A stretch of DNA of 64,000 nt from Salvator merianae (taxonomy: Eukaryota > Chordata > Lepidosauria > Squamata > Teiidae). The stretch covers positions 7,360,799-7,424,798 of the forward strand of contig QVOM02000115.1 in NCBI GenBank assembly GCA_003586115.2, given 5' to 3'. Of the stretch, positions 22,729 to 37,700 are shown in pieces; positions within the stretch are counted from its first letter, which is position 1; every line of letters begins with the position of its first letter. Made by a program: the position numbers and the translations under genes. A model generated the notes under the pieces. It was not told the origin of the DNA and searched no databases. It saw only the letters and a list, made by a program, of their open reading frames with translations.

Positions 22729-25700
22729 GTTAAAGTTGTTTTCTGCTAATTTGAGCATTTCATTACAAAGTGTTCTTTCTAACGCCTTATATTGCTATTT
22801 GTTAGTGCTTACATGCTCCACATACAAGCAGGATATTGCACAGTTTCTTGTGCTTTTGAATAGGTGACAGAGCTAGAAACAAACCAGCTTATTTTGTATA
22901 ATGAACTGTGTTTGAGGTTTTTTGGTGCAGAAGATAGTCAGGATGGTCTGTCTAGAAAGTTCAAAGAGTCAAATCTGGGAAAAAATATTGTGATAGAACT
23001 TCGTGATTGCATTTAAATTTATTGTATCTGACAGATGGACCAAAAATTGAAGAGTCGTAAAATAATGTGTAAAGCTAACCTGTTCTTCTTTTTTCAATAA
23101 GGGGTATGAAATCATAGAGAGAAGTGCCTCTTGTTATTAATTTTTAATTAATTAAATAATTTTGTTGACTTGGTGATGAAGACATTTCTTCTCCATTTTA
23201 GCATTCCAACAATACTTGAATATCTGCAACTGCTGTATGATAGTGATAATTTTGATAGAACCCAAAACTCATAAGCATCTGAATGAGCTTATTTTGTGAG
23301 TGCATAATTTAGGAGCACTATCCCTTTTCATGCAGTATAATGATCCAGGCTAGCTCTGTTTCTGAACAGTGAGAGACTTCAGAGTCCCAAGTACAAGTTT
23401 GGTTTCCTTGGAATGAAACTCACCAGAGATTTTCTAGTGTTCTAGTACATAAAGCTTATATAAACATGCACAAACAGATTGAGCAGGTGATAGAAAGCTC
23501 AGAACATTAGGTTTCTAACTGGTCCTGGTTCTCTAGTAATTTAGTAGGAGGCACTCCAGCATAGCACTCATTTCAGCATGTAGTAACAAGCCAGACCTCT
23601 CTGGTTTTTTTAGTACCACCTTCAAGACTAGTTTGTTTTCATTCTTTTCTCTATTTCCATATCACTTCTTCCTGGTGTGGAGAAAAAGCATGCGCCCTCC
23701 CAAGTCATTAACTTTGGTAGAATTTTAATCACTTCATCCCAGCAAACCGTTTAGTTAGGTTATGGCTACTCGTGTAACTTAAGGCATTTTGCTGCCTCTG
23801 CTATTGGAAGAAGCTGATTTGGCTATTCACACTGTCCCAGGTTTCTGCTGTTGACAGAGTTGCCATCTAGCCAAAACTCAAACATTGCTTTTTGCCCTGA
23901 AAATTGTTAAATCAGTTAATAAGTTTGACTCTTCTGCAAATAATTTTCATGTTGACAGTGACTTTCTACATCTTCCTATACCGCCGATACTTTTCTGTAA
24001 CAATACATTCTAACAAGTGTAAATGTTGATGACAGTTAAATATTTTTACTGATAGACATATATCAGACATAAAAGTAAACATTTGCTCTGATTTGAAAAT
24101 GCCATAATAATGTACAATACATTAATTTGCTTCCAAATTCCTTCATGTAGAGCCTGGATACAGACAAACCAGTGGAGCCCGTAAAAAGATCCCCTCTTCG
24201 CCAGGAAACTAACATTGCCAATTTCTCCTACCGCTTTTCAATGTACAATCTGAATGGTAAGATGCATCATTAAGCCACTTCCAACTAGACAGCTTTTATT
24301 GGAAGAGTCATGTGCATTAGAATGGAATTAGAAGTTTTTTAATAAATAGATAAACACACATAAAATGAAATTCAGCCTCCTGTGGAGTGATGGGAATATG
24401 TTAGACAAGTTGAAATGCTAAGGACTCAGGAACTGATCTAAAAATCTATGAAATGCTAATAGTGATGTAATTTCTTTCTGTGACAGACCAGGAAAGGTAT
24501 CAGTGAAGCTGTCAAGCTAACATGCAGCAGCAGTGAAAAAAGCAAATTCAGTGCTAGAAGTAATTAGGAAGGGAACAGAAAACAAATCATCAAGCATTAT
24601 TGTGCCTCTTTATAAATCCATGGTGAGACCACATTTGGAATAGTCTGTATAATTCTTGTCACCACATGTCAGAAAGAGTGGCAGATGAGCACTCTAGTTA
24701 AGTGAATTTATTTACTACAGTTGTTTATATTCTGCATTTCAAGACTTAAAATGTTTAAAGAAGCTAAATACTGTATTAATATAGAGATAAGTTGTACTAT
24801 TCAGTCAGAATGATTTGAAATGGTTTTCTTTTAGACAGTGAATATGGGTTAATATTTTATTCTTAGGTCAGTAGCTTCTGAACTGTTTTGAAGGGTACGC
24901 TGGGATTCATAGTAATATCCAGAATCATGAACAACTAGGGTTTCTTATCACAACGCCCAGAATACAGCCACAGAAGGAAAATGTGTGTGTCTTAGGCATG
25001 TTCTAATTTCACATGGTCAGTGGTGAAATCAAACAGGCTCTAATGAAGCAAGACTGACCCTCTGGAGTTCAGTGTGAACAGGGTGTTGTGGTGGATATTT
25101 AGTTCCTTAGAAAATAAAGGAGAATATTTGAAAAGTGCTGCCATGGGTTGATCAGATAATTGAATAATGCAAAGGTCTAAAGCAGAGGAGTCTTGTGATA
25201 ATATTTAGATTTTTGATAATATTTCTGTTATTTGTTGCAGAAGCCCTGAATCAGGGAGAGACTGTAGATCTTGATGCCCTCATGGCAGATCTTTGCTCTA
25301 TAGAACAGGAGCTCAGCAGCATTGGATCACAATCCACCAACAGTACATCAGTGAAGCGGTTTGCTCCAGAGGGGAAAATGGCTCAGAAGTCACCTGGGGC
25401 CCCCCGGCTTGGTACCAAACACAGTAGTGTGAAAGGGTTGTCCTCTTCATCATCTAGTCGAGTAACAAAGCCTTCACACACTGTCTTTTCCCTGGATGAC
25501 ATTACGGCCCAGTTAGAGAAAGCCTCTCTCAGTATGGATGAAGCAGCTCAACAGCCTGTAATGGAAGATAGCAAGCCAGTAGTAGCAACCCAGCACAGGA
25601 GGACGGCATCAGCTGGTACTGTCAGCGATGCTGAGCTCCGCTCTATCAGCAATTCTTCACGTTCAAGTATCACGTCTGCAGCCTCCAGTATGGACTCCCT

Positions 25701-28700
25701 TGACATTGAAAAGGTGACAAGACCTCAAGAACTGGAATTGATTCAGCAAGGGCAGCCGGTTACTGAGGTAACATATAGTTCATTGTTTGTAATCAATCAG
25801 GTTTTTCACCTTAACAACCAGCAAAAGTGCTATCACGCAAGCTTTTGTGTGACTGCTTTTGTACTACAGCGGATGTATGAAGCGTGAGCCTGAGGCTCAG
25901 ATGCCATGAATGAGGAACAGGCTGTAGGGTGCCAGGTGGTTTAACACAGGGAAAATGTAAACAGTTAGATGAGAGAAAATGAAATGCACCTTCCTTCTAG
26001 TGTGATAGATGTCACTGACCAGTCATGTCCTTTGCCGTTCTTGTAGGATGAACAGACTAGTTTGTGTATAACAGAATAAATGGGTTGACTTCAGAAATGA
26101 TAAAACACAGAAATCTCTGGGAGATGCTTTAGCCTCCCAGATCTCTTAGTGAACGATTTTCAGATTGTCACCCTGTAGTAAACATTCAAAGGGTCATGGC
26201 AGTGTAAACAGCTAAATTGCAATACGTCGGGATGGTCTAAGATATGCCTTGTGAGCCAAAATGAAATGTTCTAAAACGTGGCTTACCAGGACCTGTAGAG
26301 GTCTATGTTGTGTCTGTTAATAACATAATTATCATTGTTTATAGTCTTCTGCATTTTTTCTGTCTTTGACCTTGTTTACATTCTTCTCTTCCAAACTCTG
26401 TTTTCCCTTTGTATCTCAGGATAGCAGTAATATTTCATGTATCTGGTGAAGTGGACTGTAGTCAGTGGAAGCTTGTTTCACAATAAATCCATTGAAGGTG
26501 CTGCAAGACTTCGTTGTGTTTGTTGCAAGAGATTAGCATATCTTCTCCTCTGAAATTTATTTTAAATGCTTCCTGGAGAAAATTGTTGCCGTCCTGTCTT
26601 TTTCTAACACGTTGATTTTTGCAAATTGTTGCAAATTCTGCATTGGTGTACTATGTAGATTAACTTCTCAGTAGCAGACAGAATTACCTGATAGCATTTT
26701 TATTGATTCTGTTGACAGATCAAAGTCCTTTCAGTGTTAAACCATTAACTTCTAATAGCACCACTTAGAACTTAAATAAAGAAACAACAGGTGTTCATTT
26801 CACTGTTCTGTGAAGCTTCACTGAAGAATGGGCATACTACATAGTCTAATAATTGTCAAAACTTAAAAGACATTTCGGTGGTTGTATCCATGCACTCTAC
26901 ACTGCATTGCATGCTACCACTGGCTGTAAAGTCTGTGAGAAAGGGCAATGATTCATTTCTCTGGGATTTAAGAAGAATTTACAAACACATGAGCAAGAGT
27001 AGGTCAGTTGAGTGGCTAGAAAGCTGGCTCTGGGGAGAAACAGAAGATGAAAGTAAATGTCTGAGGCAGATTGGTTATGTGCTCATCATCATCCAGAGTT
27101 TCAAGCTTTGTGCATACGGTGTATCTGTGACTGAAGAACTGTATAAGGGTTTGGTATCAGGAGCTTGCATGTTCATGTGATAGCACTGGGGACTGGCATT
27201 TTCTCACAGTGTTTGTTTTAGAGGAAGGTTTGAAAGTGCTGGCTGTGATTAATAGAGTTCTGGTCCTTTTTATCATTTTGATTTCTGGTAATTTTAGCTT
27301 TAGCGACTCTGGGTCCTTGTGATTCTGATATTTCTGTGGGTTTTAAGTTGTGTTTGGATCCATTGAGAATTCTGACCTTGCTGATTTTGCTGTTCCTAAG
27401 AGCGTTTGAGGCAACTGGAAATCAGTTGCATCTATTTGCCAGTAACTCCTATGGCCTTAGGAAGCGATAGGAGCAAGTTACAGCTTTTTTCAGTCTTTTT
27501 TCCCTAGAACTTGAAGATGTGATAACTCCCACAACCTCTTTTTTCCTCATAGGCAGAACAATTCAAAATTTGCAAGTTCAAAATTAATGCATTTTTCTAC
27601 TAACCTAACCTAGTGAATAACAAGGGATTCTGTGTTTAGGATGTATTTCCAGAGCCCAGTTCTATGTGCATTTCAAAGAACTGAAGAGGAGGATCACGAA
27701 TTAGAGAATGATAATTTAGCTGAGGCAAGGATAATTGGAAGGCATTTTTAGTGTGTGCATTTTACATTTTGCTTTTTACTGTTGTAACCCACCCTGAGAC
27801 TTTCGGGTTTAGGGTGGGATAAAAATGCAAATAAATAAATATAAAGGATTGTCAAATAATGGTCAGGGCTAGAAGATGAAAGGGCTCATAAGCTTTGGAT
27901 TTTCATAACAGAATATTATGTCAGCTGTTGCTTCTGCTATTATTACAGTAGTATGGAGCTGGCAGTCCTAAAAGTGTGCATTTGTGCATGCATATATATA
28001 AGAGAGAGAGAGAGTGCATGCAATAAATATCATGTATTCAGTATGTACAGGTCTCTGGTAGAAAGAATAGTATTGGCAAATGGGATCACCTATTTTGGAG
28101 CATTTAAAATGAAGATTTCAATTAAACTTACATTTAGTCAGTGTACATAACATGTACACTGGCTTCCACTGTATGTGTGAGCATACATGTATGCCTTATC
28201 AGACTTACAAATTTGAGACCTAAATAACCTGTGAGGTTCATTGTATTTTGTGTCATTCTTTGTAAAGGAAAATGTTAAAAAAAACAATATTCAAGTCTAG
28301 GTCAATTCCTGGTGGTTATGAGGACACAGACATGCCATTTCCTTATCCGCGATAAGGATGTGGCTTGCCATTGCTGCACTATAGAAGATACCAGGGATTG
28401 ATATGATTTACCACTGAGCTCTAGTATTGTAGCTGAGCTAAAACCTGAGCTGTCTGCAAAAAAAAGGAAGTTCTAATGGAGAGCGTTAGAGAGCACGTTA
28501 TGTTGTAGCAGAATTATAAATAGCTATGTTTAATATTGGGAACTTTGGCAGTGTTTGGATTAGGAACTAAATAGAGAATATTAAAAATTGGTATTAGGCC
28601 CAGGTACTCTGTAGCGTAAGAAGTCTCCATGTTTCGCTCTTCTCTCTACTGAGCTCCATAGCCGCACCCATCATTTTTCTCTCCTTCCTAAGTATGGACT

Positions 28701-31700
28701 TCGTATGGACCATATGATGGGCATGTGTTTTGTTAATATAATTACAAATAATACAAACATATTCTCTCATTCAAATCTATGCATTCTGTCGAGTTTTTGT
28801 ATTTAATCAAATACTTCCTAAATGACAGAAAGAGTTGCCAAAAGCTGTAGAAAATCTGCGAGACATCAGATACACCTGTTTTGTTTTGTTTTTCCCCAGC
28901 TTTTTCTATGGCTAAGTTAATTGGTTTGGCAATTTCTGTGGCCATCCTGGAAAGTACTGCAGTCTGGTATGAATACTTCTGTATACTTAGTCCAGGTCTA
29001 CCCTTTGAATGACCCTTTGAATGATATGAAGGCATGGTATGAATCCCGTGCTCAAAACTGATGCCGGCATGTGTGCCACTGAACCATTATGAGCAGCCAT
29101 TATGCAATTTTGAAATGACACTTCCTTTAAGGAGGTTTCATGATGGTTGTCCAGCTGGTGGACCATGTGTGTGTCACAGTGGAATACCTAAGAGACCCCA
29201 GTGCACAGCAAGGAGGAGCTCTTGTGACCTATGATCCTGCTTCCACATCTCACTCAGGTATCATACAGATGAATCATTTTTTTAAAAAAATTTTTTGAAA
29301 ATCCACTTAAACAATAAATATTGCAACCACTACTTTGGAACAGTTATTTATGTCTAATTTAGTGAATGGCAATGATGCTTGAATCACTCAGACTGCATCC
29401 AGACATCGCTTACTTATTCTACTGTATTTGGATATTCTGGAATATTCTGGAATATCCATGCTTTATTCAAGAATATTCAAACATAGTGGAATAAGTAAGC
29501 AATGTCTGAATGCAGCCTCAGTCTGTTTCATTCACAAGGAATAACATATAGGAAAAATCTTAAAAACTGTTCTCTGCCTCTTACTAGTTAACTGGGCCCT
29601 AAACACTAAATAGGGTTATAAGAAAGAATCATGTAAAATTGCATTGTTCCAGTTGTTAAAAGTTAGTTGGAACAAGCATTTTTTTTTCTTTTCTAATCAC
29701 ATGGAAACACAGATGGATAAAGTAATGGGGAACAACTGCTTTTCATTTATTTGTTTAGAGGTAAGCAGAATATTTTGAGCTGAAATATTTCACACTTGAA
29801 ACAAGCTTGCCTGTGTGTTCCAAAATTGCAACAGAATGCCCTTCTGAATTCAGAATAAAACCAAGTCCTATTTTGTTCTAAAGTTCCAAATTCCGATGGA
29901 ATGAGAATTTCAGGCTCCTCCTGAAATTTCCTCCATTTCCTCCTGCCCTCGAAACAGCTGAGGGTAGGGGATTTCCCCTCCCCCTTTCAGCAGTGATTGG
30001 GAAAAAGGGAAATAAACATTATCTCCCTTTCTGACTGTGAAGATTACTGCCAGGAGGGACTGGAATTTGCTTATTCCTCCCCTTTGTAGCAGCAATAGCA
30101 TGCATTAGAACTGAATTGTAGAAATTCAGACTATAGTACTTCCACAGTACATAGGAAAACTCTTGCATTTTCAGCCGATTGCTATGGCAATGGCATATCT
30201 GCCTGGATGGTTTGGGGAGGAAATTTTTAAAATGACTTTGGAGGATAGGACTGTAACAGTGGCTTTCAGACCGATGGCTTGATGCTGTTTTTCATATTCT
30301 GTGTGCCTCTCAGTTCTACCTGCTTAGAATGTGAGCAGAAAGTGATTGTCTTGTTCAAGACTTGCTAGTGCATTTACTGTAGGCTTCGCATTGTAGCTGT
30401 TGTAGAAAAAGAACGCTGTATTAGACTCTGGATATTGTCCAGCAGAATTGGTGTTACATTCACAAACCTCACTCTGCTTGTCTTTCTATAGTGCAGCATA
30501 GTATTCAATCTCTTTGTATGTGTACAAAGTAGGAAACTACATTAGTGTACTACTACATCAACTAAAATTAATAGCAACAGTGTAAAACAGCAACTTAAAG
30601 AAAATCTCAAGAGCTGTTAGTATCACTTGTCATTACCATAATCGTGAATAGAACTTGTTTCAAAGACAAAAGTCATTGAAAGCCAAATGGAATAAGAAAC
30701 CAACTACCTTTCCACATGCATCACTTGCCCCACTGGCAAGTATAGAAAAAAAATCTTCTTCGTTCCTTCTCTGTCTTTCTGAGTTTCATTCATTCATGAT
30801 TATATTGTTTTATATTTGCTTTTTGAGGATTTGAAGCTACTACTGTTTTATAACTTCCCTTTGAGTTGCTTTAAAAGCCAGTTAATAAATGGAATGCTAG
30901 TAAAATTATCTAGACTCTTTTCAGTCTGGCTTCAGGCAGGCATATGGCATGATGCTGCCTTGGTCATCCTGATGGATGACCTTTAATAGGAGAAGGACAG
31001 GGCAGTGAAACCCTGTTGGTTCTCCTTGATATCTCAGTGGCTTTTGATGTTACTGATCTTGGTATCTTGTAAGAATGACCTCATAAGAACATAAGAGAAG
31101 TTCTGTTGGATCAGGCCACAGTCCATCTAGTCCAGCCATCCTGCTTCATACAGTGGCCCACCAATTTCTTCTGGGCATTCTCAAGCAAAAGACAAAGGCA
31201 AAACCTCTTGACTCCCTGCATTGGCCTATAGAAACATCTTGCCTGTCGCTCCAACCTGAAGACAGTACCTAGGTATCAATTTATCAGTTGGAGAACTGGG
31301 ACTTGGAAGCACTGTTCTACAGTGGTTTTTTCCCCCTAATTCTGAGGTAAACTCCAAAAATTAGCAGGGGGGAACTCTCACGTGGAGTTCTTCAGTGGTT
31401 GGTTCTGTTCCCAGTGCTATTAAACATCTATATGAAGCCACGGGGAGAAATTTCCAGGAGATTTGCAGTGAGTTGCCATCAGTGTGTTGATGACATCCAG
31501 TTCTATCTCTCCATTCCTTCTGAGTCAGAGGAGGTGGTTTAGGTGCTCAATTGCTGCCTGGAGGCATTAGTAGGCTGGATATGGACCAATAAATTGAAAC
31601 CAAGGCCAGAGAGGTCATGAAGTTTCAGGCCCACAAAGTTAGCATCTAATTCTGGATAGGGTTATTTTGCCCTGGAAAGAAAGGGATCTAGGAATGCTTC

Positions 31701-34700
31701 TGGATTCATTATTGTTTCATTATTGTTCATGTAGCAGTAGTAGTCCCTGACTGGTTCATCATCTTTGGCATTTCATGGATAGGGACAACTTGGCCATGAT
31801 GATCCACGCTCTGATAGCCTCCAGACTAGATTACTGCAGTGAGCTCTACATGAAGCTGGGAGCTGCAGCTAGTGCAGAAGGCAGCAGCTCCATTAATTGC
31901 AGGAGTTTATAGCCAGACACATGTCACACCGGTCTTGAAAGATCTGTACTCATTACCTATCTGCTACTAAACCCAGTTCAAGGTATTGATATTAACAGAT
32001 AGATTAGGCCACAAATATCTGAAGGAGCACCTTTGTCTGGCCATTAAGATCAGAATGGGTGACCATTCTTTTAGTTCTGTCGTCCTTAGAGGGCATAAGG
32101 GTAAATTTTGCCCTGTTCACCATTTTTAGAAACATACTGCCTCTACTGTTAGAGGAAGCCTCACAGCCATCATGGCTAGTATCAATGATATATCTGGACA
32201 TCATGAATTGGTTCAAACCCTTTTTGAAACCATTGGAGCTGGTGGGCTTGTGATAATGAATTCCAAAGTTTGACTGTGTGCTGTGTAAAAACAAAAATCT
32301 GTTGGTCTGGCCTATCTTTCTTGTAGCAGCAAACAGGGACTTGGAATGTTCAGGTGAAAGGAAAAAGGAAATAAAATATTGATTTTAAAACATAGGAATT
32401 TAGGATGGTTCCTTTGAATTGACATGGGTCTTTTGTGCCAAAGTATATATATGGTCCCCATCGTTAGTCTATGCAAATGATTAGTCTACAATTAACCTAA
32501 ATAAGATATTTGAGATTTTATAGAACTTGTAACTATTCAACATTTTATAGCACAATATCCATTTCTGGCACAGGGGTTAGTAAGAAAGAAAGCTTTACCG
32601 TTTAGGAGTTGGGAAGGTAAATGCTCCTATACCTCTGCTGATACATTTAAAAGATGAAGGCAGAGTCAATCAATTTTTAGGAATTGCGATTCCATTTTAG
32701 TCAGCAGAGTTGCAAAAGATAAGCAGTGTTAAAATTTTCCATTTGGCTCTGCAAGTTTTAAAAGCCCAGCCTATAGAATAATGTCACAGCTATTGACTAA
32801 CTGCACACTCTTGGCACATGTCAAAAACCAAGAGACCCCGTTCCTGCTTTATAGCGTGCAAGAATTTGGCGTTTAGACCAAAATGGGAGTTAGTGGGAGG
32901 GATTACTCTTCATGCATGGTAGTTTTGAAATATGGTCAGCATTAGTAGTTGCATTCTTCCTAATTCAGAAATAAAATAGCTGATGGTCTAAATTTCTCTA
33001 CTATCTTGAATTACTTCTTCTGCTTGTAGCTTTGTTAGCAGAATAAATATCAGCAGTTTACCATCTGTTGTTTCTGGACTGGAAACAAAAGGAGAGCTTC
33101 ACTCTTCTGCTAGAACAGCTCCAGAATTATTTGCTATCCTATCAATTACAGAGTCTTGTATATGCATTACAGGTTTCAGATGGGGACAGTGTTAGTTGTT
33201 GAGAACTGCACAGAACCCAGACTCACATTCCTTTGCTATATCTCTTATTTAGAGGCTTTTTAAAAAATCCTCTCAGGAATGAAACAACCCAATTAAAGCA
33301 TGTTAATTTTTCAGCCACGTAAGACAGCATAATTGCATTCTCAATGAAGAGTGTTAAAAGGAGATATGGTTCACTGATTACTTTTGGGAGTAAGGAGTTA
33401 AAAGAATCAAAAATGGCGTAAAACAAAAGGAGAAAAACGTATGTAAAGACTTAAATACCTTGTGGATGAGTTAATTTCATGCTAATGGAATGAAGTCATT
33501 AGCATCTTATAGAACAGGGAACCCCAACCTTTTTTGACTTGGTTATCCCTTGGCAGCCCATTTCCATAAACTGTACCCTTCATAATAGTAGTTGTTATTC
33601 CAAATGTATATGTTGCAACTGCAAGTGCCATTTTCCACCATTATTCAATTTTTTTCATATGCCCCTAAAATGTTCTGGTTTGCAGCCCTGAGGATACGCA
33701 TATCTCAGGTTTGGAATCACTGTTATAGAAGAACCATATTTTAAGCTTTTTATAATACAGCAGATAGCAGTTCATCATTGGTGGTCAGGACCTGTTGAGT
33801 CCAGCATGCTAGACTACAAGTAGCAATGTCCAGTTAGAAAGCTACAACTTCAGAAAGAATAAAATACTAAAACATTGCAACAAACAGCACAAGTTATTAT
33901 TGGTACTTCTCATTATTTCACTCCACCTTCATTTGTTCGTGTTGACTCATAATCTGTATTCAGCCGTAAAGCTAACCTGTGGCTTAGTTGCGTGCCTTCT
34001 GGCTCTAACACATCCTGCTTCACTCCAAGCTGTGTTACAGGAAAATTTTATGCTTTGCACATAGATCATGGACCCTGATTTAACATACATTGTGATTAGT
34101 TTCTAATCAAGCCCATGAAGGCTGCAGTTAATTAAACAGTGGTTAGCTACTATGTGCTTTTCAGTGAAGATTCCTGCTTTGTATCGACTACTAAACTGAG
34201 ATTCGTTCAAAATATATCCATATTTGTCAGAAATCCTCCCACATGGGCAGGAGGAAAAGCAGGGAACATGTGAGTAGGATGTGTCTTAAAGGTGTTACTT
34301 GCAGTTTATTTGACCCTAAATAATGGTTTAACATGGTGAGCAGAATGCGCCACAACAGGTGAAAGCAAGTGAAAATGATCCAACATACAAAGAAGAATAT
34401 AATACATTGATTGTGAATTGGAAAATCAGCATGCTTGATATATTTGCAATCTTACTTTTTCAGAATCACTAAATTTTCTAATTATTTGGGGCTTCATTTG
34501 TTAAACACTGAAGCTGTAGTTTTGCTATATTTACATTTAAGTAGCCAGTGAAATAACACTTAGTTGATAATTTCAGATCATTCCTAAATACATTCCTGTG
34601 GTAAAAGATTTAGTTATTTCTCTCTCTGTGTGTGTGTGTGTGTGTGTGTGTGTCTAATCCTTCAGCACAACAGTGACAGAAATAAGATACCATGATAAGA

Positions 34701-37700
34701 TAAAACAGTATATAAAATAAGCCTGAGACAATGTGCATTTTTCTAAAATGTCTCTGATGGAATGAAAAGCTTGACAGCTGCTGAGAAAAGATGTGTGAGT
34801 GCCAGGTGATTACATTGAAAAATAGTGTGTGTTCAGATTTCTGGAATAAACTGTTTTGATGCAATACTTAAAGTCAATTTATTTATTGATTTTTTTTTTC
34901 CTCTCATATTTGTCTAATCTATCTTACTTGCCAAAGGCAGACACAAGGGAGTATACTATAGCAAAAAAATGGCAATAAATAATTGCAAATCCAACACGGA
35001 AGCAGCATTAGACAAAAGGAACAGTGGAAATTGAGGCATCATAGGATAGTATATTTTCAAATAAACTAAAACATTCTGTTTATTAATATGAATCGCATCA
35101 TCAAACAAAACAGTAAACATGAGATTATTCTACTGTACCCTAATTATGTTTTAAATTGTAATGAGACTTATAGTCGAGTAAATAACGATAGCATTACAAG
35201 TTAACAGAACAATCTTAACTGTACCTACTCAGAAGTAAATTACATTGTTTTCAGTGGTGCTCGCTCCCTAGAAAGTGAGGTTAGGGTCATATTGTATTTG
35301 AGTATATTAACGTGTTATTTTAGTAACTTTTAACACTTGAAAAGTATCTTACCAGTTTACATCCTTCTGAATCTGATTTTTATTACCTAAATAAATTCTA
35401 TAAATGAAGCATAAATGCAGTGTTACTTTTTAGTAAGAAGTATCCAAAGGAACTCTTGTAAAAAATCCAGAGGGCTTGCAAAGATGCTACATGCTGGTTA
35501 GTTTAAGACACATTGCCACTCCTTGCCCTACCCTGCATGTTAATAAATGGCTCCTTCCACCATCCCTTTTTCCTTTCTCCTTCCCCATCCTTTTCCTCTG
35601 GCATTTTCACAGCATATTGTTTCTGTGGAACATTCCAGCAAGCAAGCCAAACGTCGCATTGACTTTTCTGAAGAAGAGGCCGAACTGACTGCTGTAAGTT
35701 ATTAGTGGAGTACTATCTCTCTCTGTGTGTATATGTGATTCCTCCATGTATCCGTCTGTAATGTTTTCTCCCACCCATTACAATCACGTTTATAAATAGT
35801 GTAGAATGCATTTCTGTTTCCATCCTTACTTGCACCATGCCATTTCTATCTGTTTTTATTTAATTGTTTGAGAGTACTTTTGAATGAGGCACAACGTAAG
35901 TACATTAGGTAAGCAAGTGCAGACAGATAATCAAATTTATACAATAAAATAAAAAGTAGAGCATGTAAAAATAAATGAATATTCTAGCCCTTAGCCAGAT
36001 AGACACTAAAACTTGAGGGGTAGCTAATGAAATACAAAAAAAAAAAAAAAGAAAGTATTGTTAGTTGTTACATAAAACTGTCACCTAGATTTCAAGAGCT
36101 AGAGTATCACTCCTAAAAAGGCCTGATCCCAGACGATCCCCTAGTATATGACCCTGTGAGCATCTTAAATCCTAAATAAGTGCACGTGATCGGAGATCAG
36201 CCCTTATGAAGTCTACATAGCAGTCTTAGTCTTGAGGTATCTGCAGACTTAGCATTTCCAGTTAATCACCTGGTGTGTTGATTTTAAGTAGAACCTACCT
36301 GTTTTGTTCTTAACTGTATAGAGGTCTTAATTAAGAACTTCATGACTTGGAGAGTAGTTACAATTTGTATATGTTAGTAATTATCTTCACTAAGAAAAAA
36401 GAAAGATACCAGTAAGCAATGTTAAGACTTTTGAAATGTTTGAAATTCAGTAAATTTATGTGATCAGTTTTCTTGACCTAAACAACTTATGTCTACACAT
36501 GCATCCCAGTTGCACAAGTGTGCAAACAAGCCAGGAAAACTTGGTGTTTAATTGCAGTTTGCTTGTTCGGATTAAGTGGAAACTATGGGTGGTATTAAAT
36601 GGTCTCAACCCACTGCTGCAACAAATGTTCACTTTAATTCTCCTTCATATTTCTTGTACCTCAAATGTTCTTGGGAAGTTATTTTGCACTGATTTTGTGA
36701 CCTGGCTTGTTCTCACTTTGTATGAAATGGGAAAACTACAGCTGATGAAGGTACCTGATTGTTTGCTTGTGATGGGAACATGTGCTTTGAGAGTTTGTGG
36801 AATTAGGCGTAGTCACAAAACTTCATTGTTGCAACTCCATAGCATTTTATGATTTTCAAGATAAACCATTTAGTTTAGCGGCTCTGCATCTCTCCAGCTT
36901 CAAATAAAAGGCTACCTAGTCCAGAGGCTGAAAAATGACTCAGCAGTTGAAAGGAGCAGCAGTTCGCCTTTTATTTGTGGTAACTTGGAATGTATTACAA
37001 AATGTTAATTCTTGATTATAATTTTTGACCCTCTAAAGTTAAACAAACAAACTCAAGTTTGGAATTTGCCATCTGTTACATGTGGATGTTTTGTATTCTG
37101 AACTTAATGAAACAGTTGCATGATTTCAATCCGTTGCAGAGTGTTGCCATCTGCTGCTTAGATTAGGCATTGTTTATCTCCTCAATTTATTGTATCAAGT
37201 GGCTAGGGTATTTAAAACATATTTGGAACATTTTGTTTAAAGCGAACATCTTTTCAAACGTAAATATAAGGCTTTTCAAACATAAACATTTTCAGCAACT
37301 CACATATGTCCAGTTGCGCTCGGGACATCAGTTTAAGCTAGAATAAAATGCAACACCTATTGTCTTTCACTTACTATAAATATTTGCAAGTAGGGGAAAG
37401 ATATTACTGGAAAAAAGAGGATGGCCTGTCATAGTGCTATGAGGGACGAAGTAAAAGAGTCTTGGGACCTTTCTGCACTGGGCCATATTCCAGATTTTAT
37501 CCCAGAATAGGGGCCTGCTATCCACATGCTGGTACAGACTACAGCAGGCCCACATCCTGTGGTTGCGTCAGGGAAGTTTTTAACTGCAAAGGCCAGAAAT
37601 GAAAGTCATTCTGTCTTGTGACAATTGCTACCTCCTTTTTTCTTAAAAGAGGTATATGTGTATAACACTTAGAGCAATTGTACCTGTTGCATACGAATTA

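Noticed and set aside
25768..25887. Extension of the RAPH1 exon 3 frame past 25767
   Set aside because: The donor gtaaca joins in phase to the conserved EEQAAK exon. The extension is not conserved lamellipodin sequence and looks like intron read-through.
36460..36852. 130-codon open frame inside RAPH1 intron 3
   Set aside because: It is the longest non-exonic frame in the intron, but the protein has no recognisable domain, no bordering splice sites in phase and ordinary AT-rich composition. A chance frame is the simplest reading.
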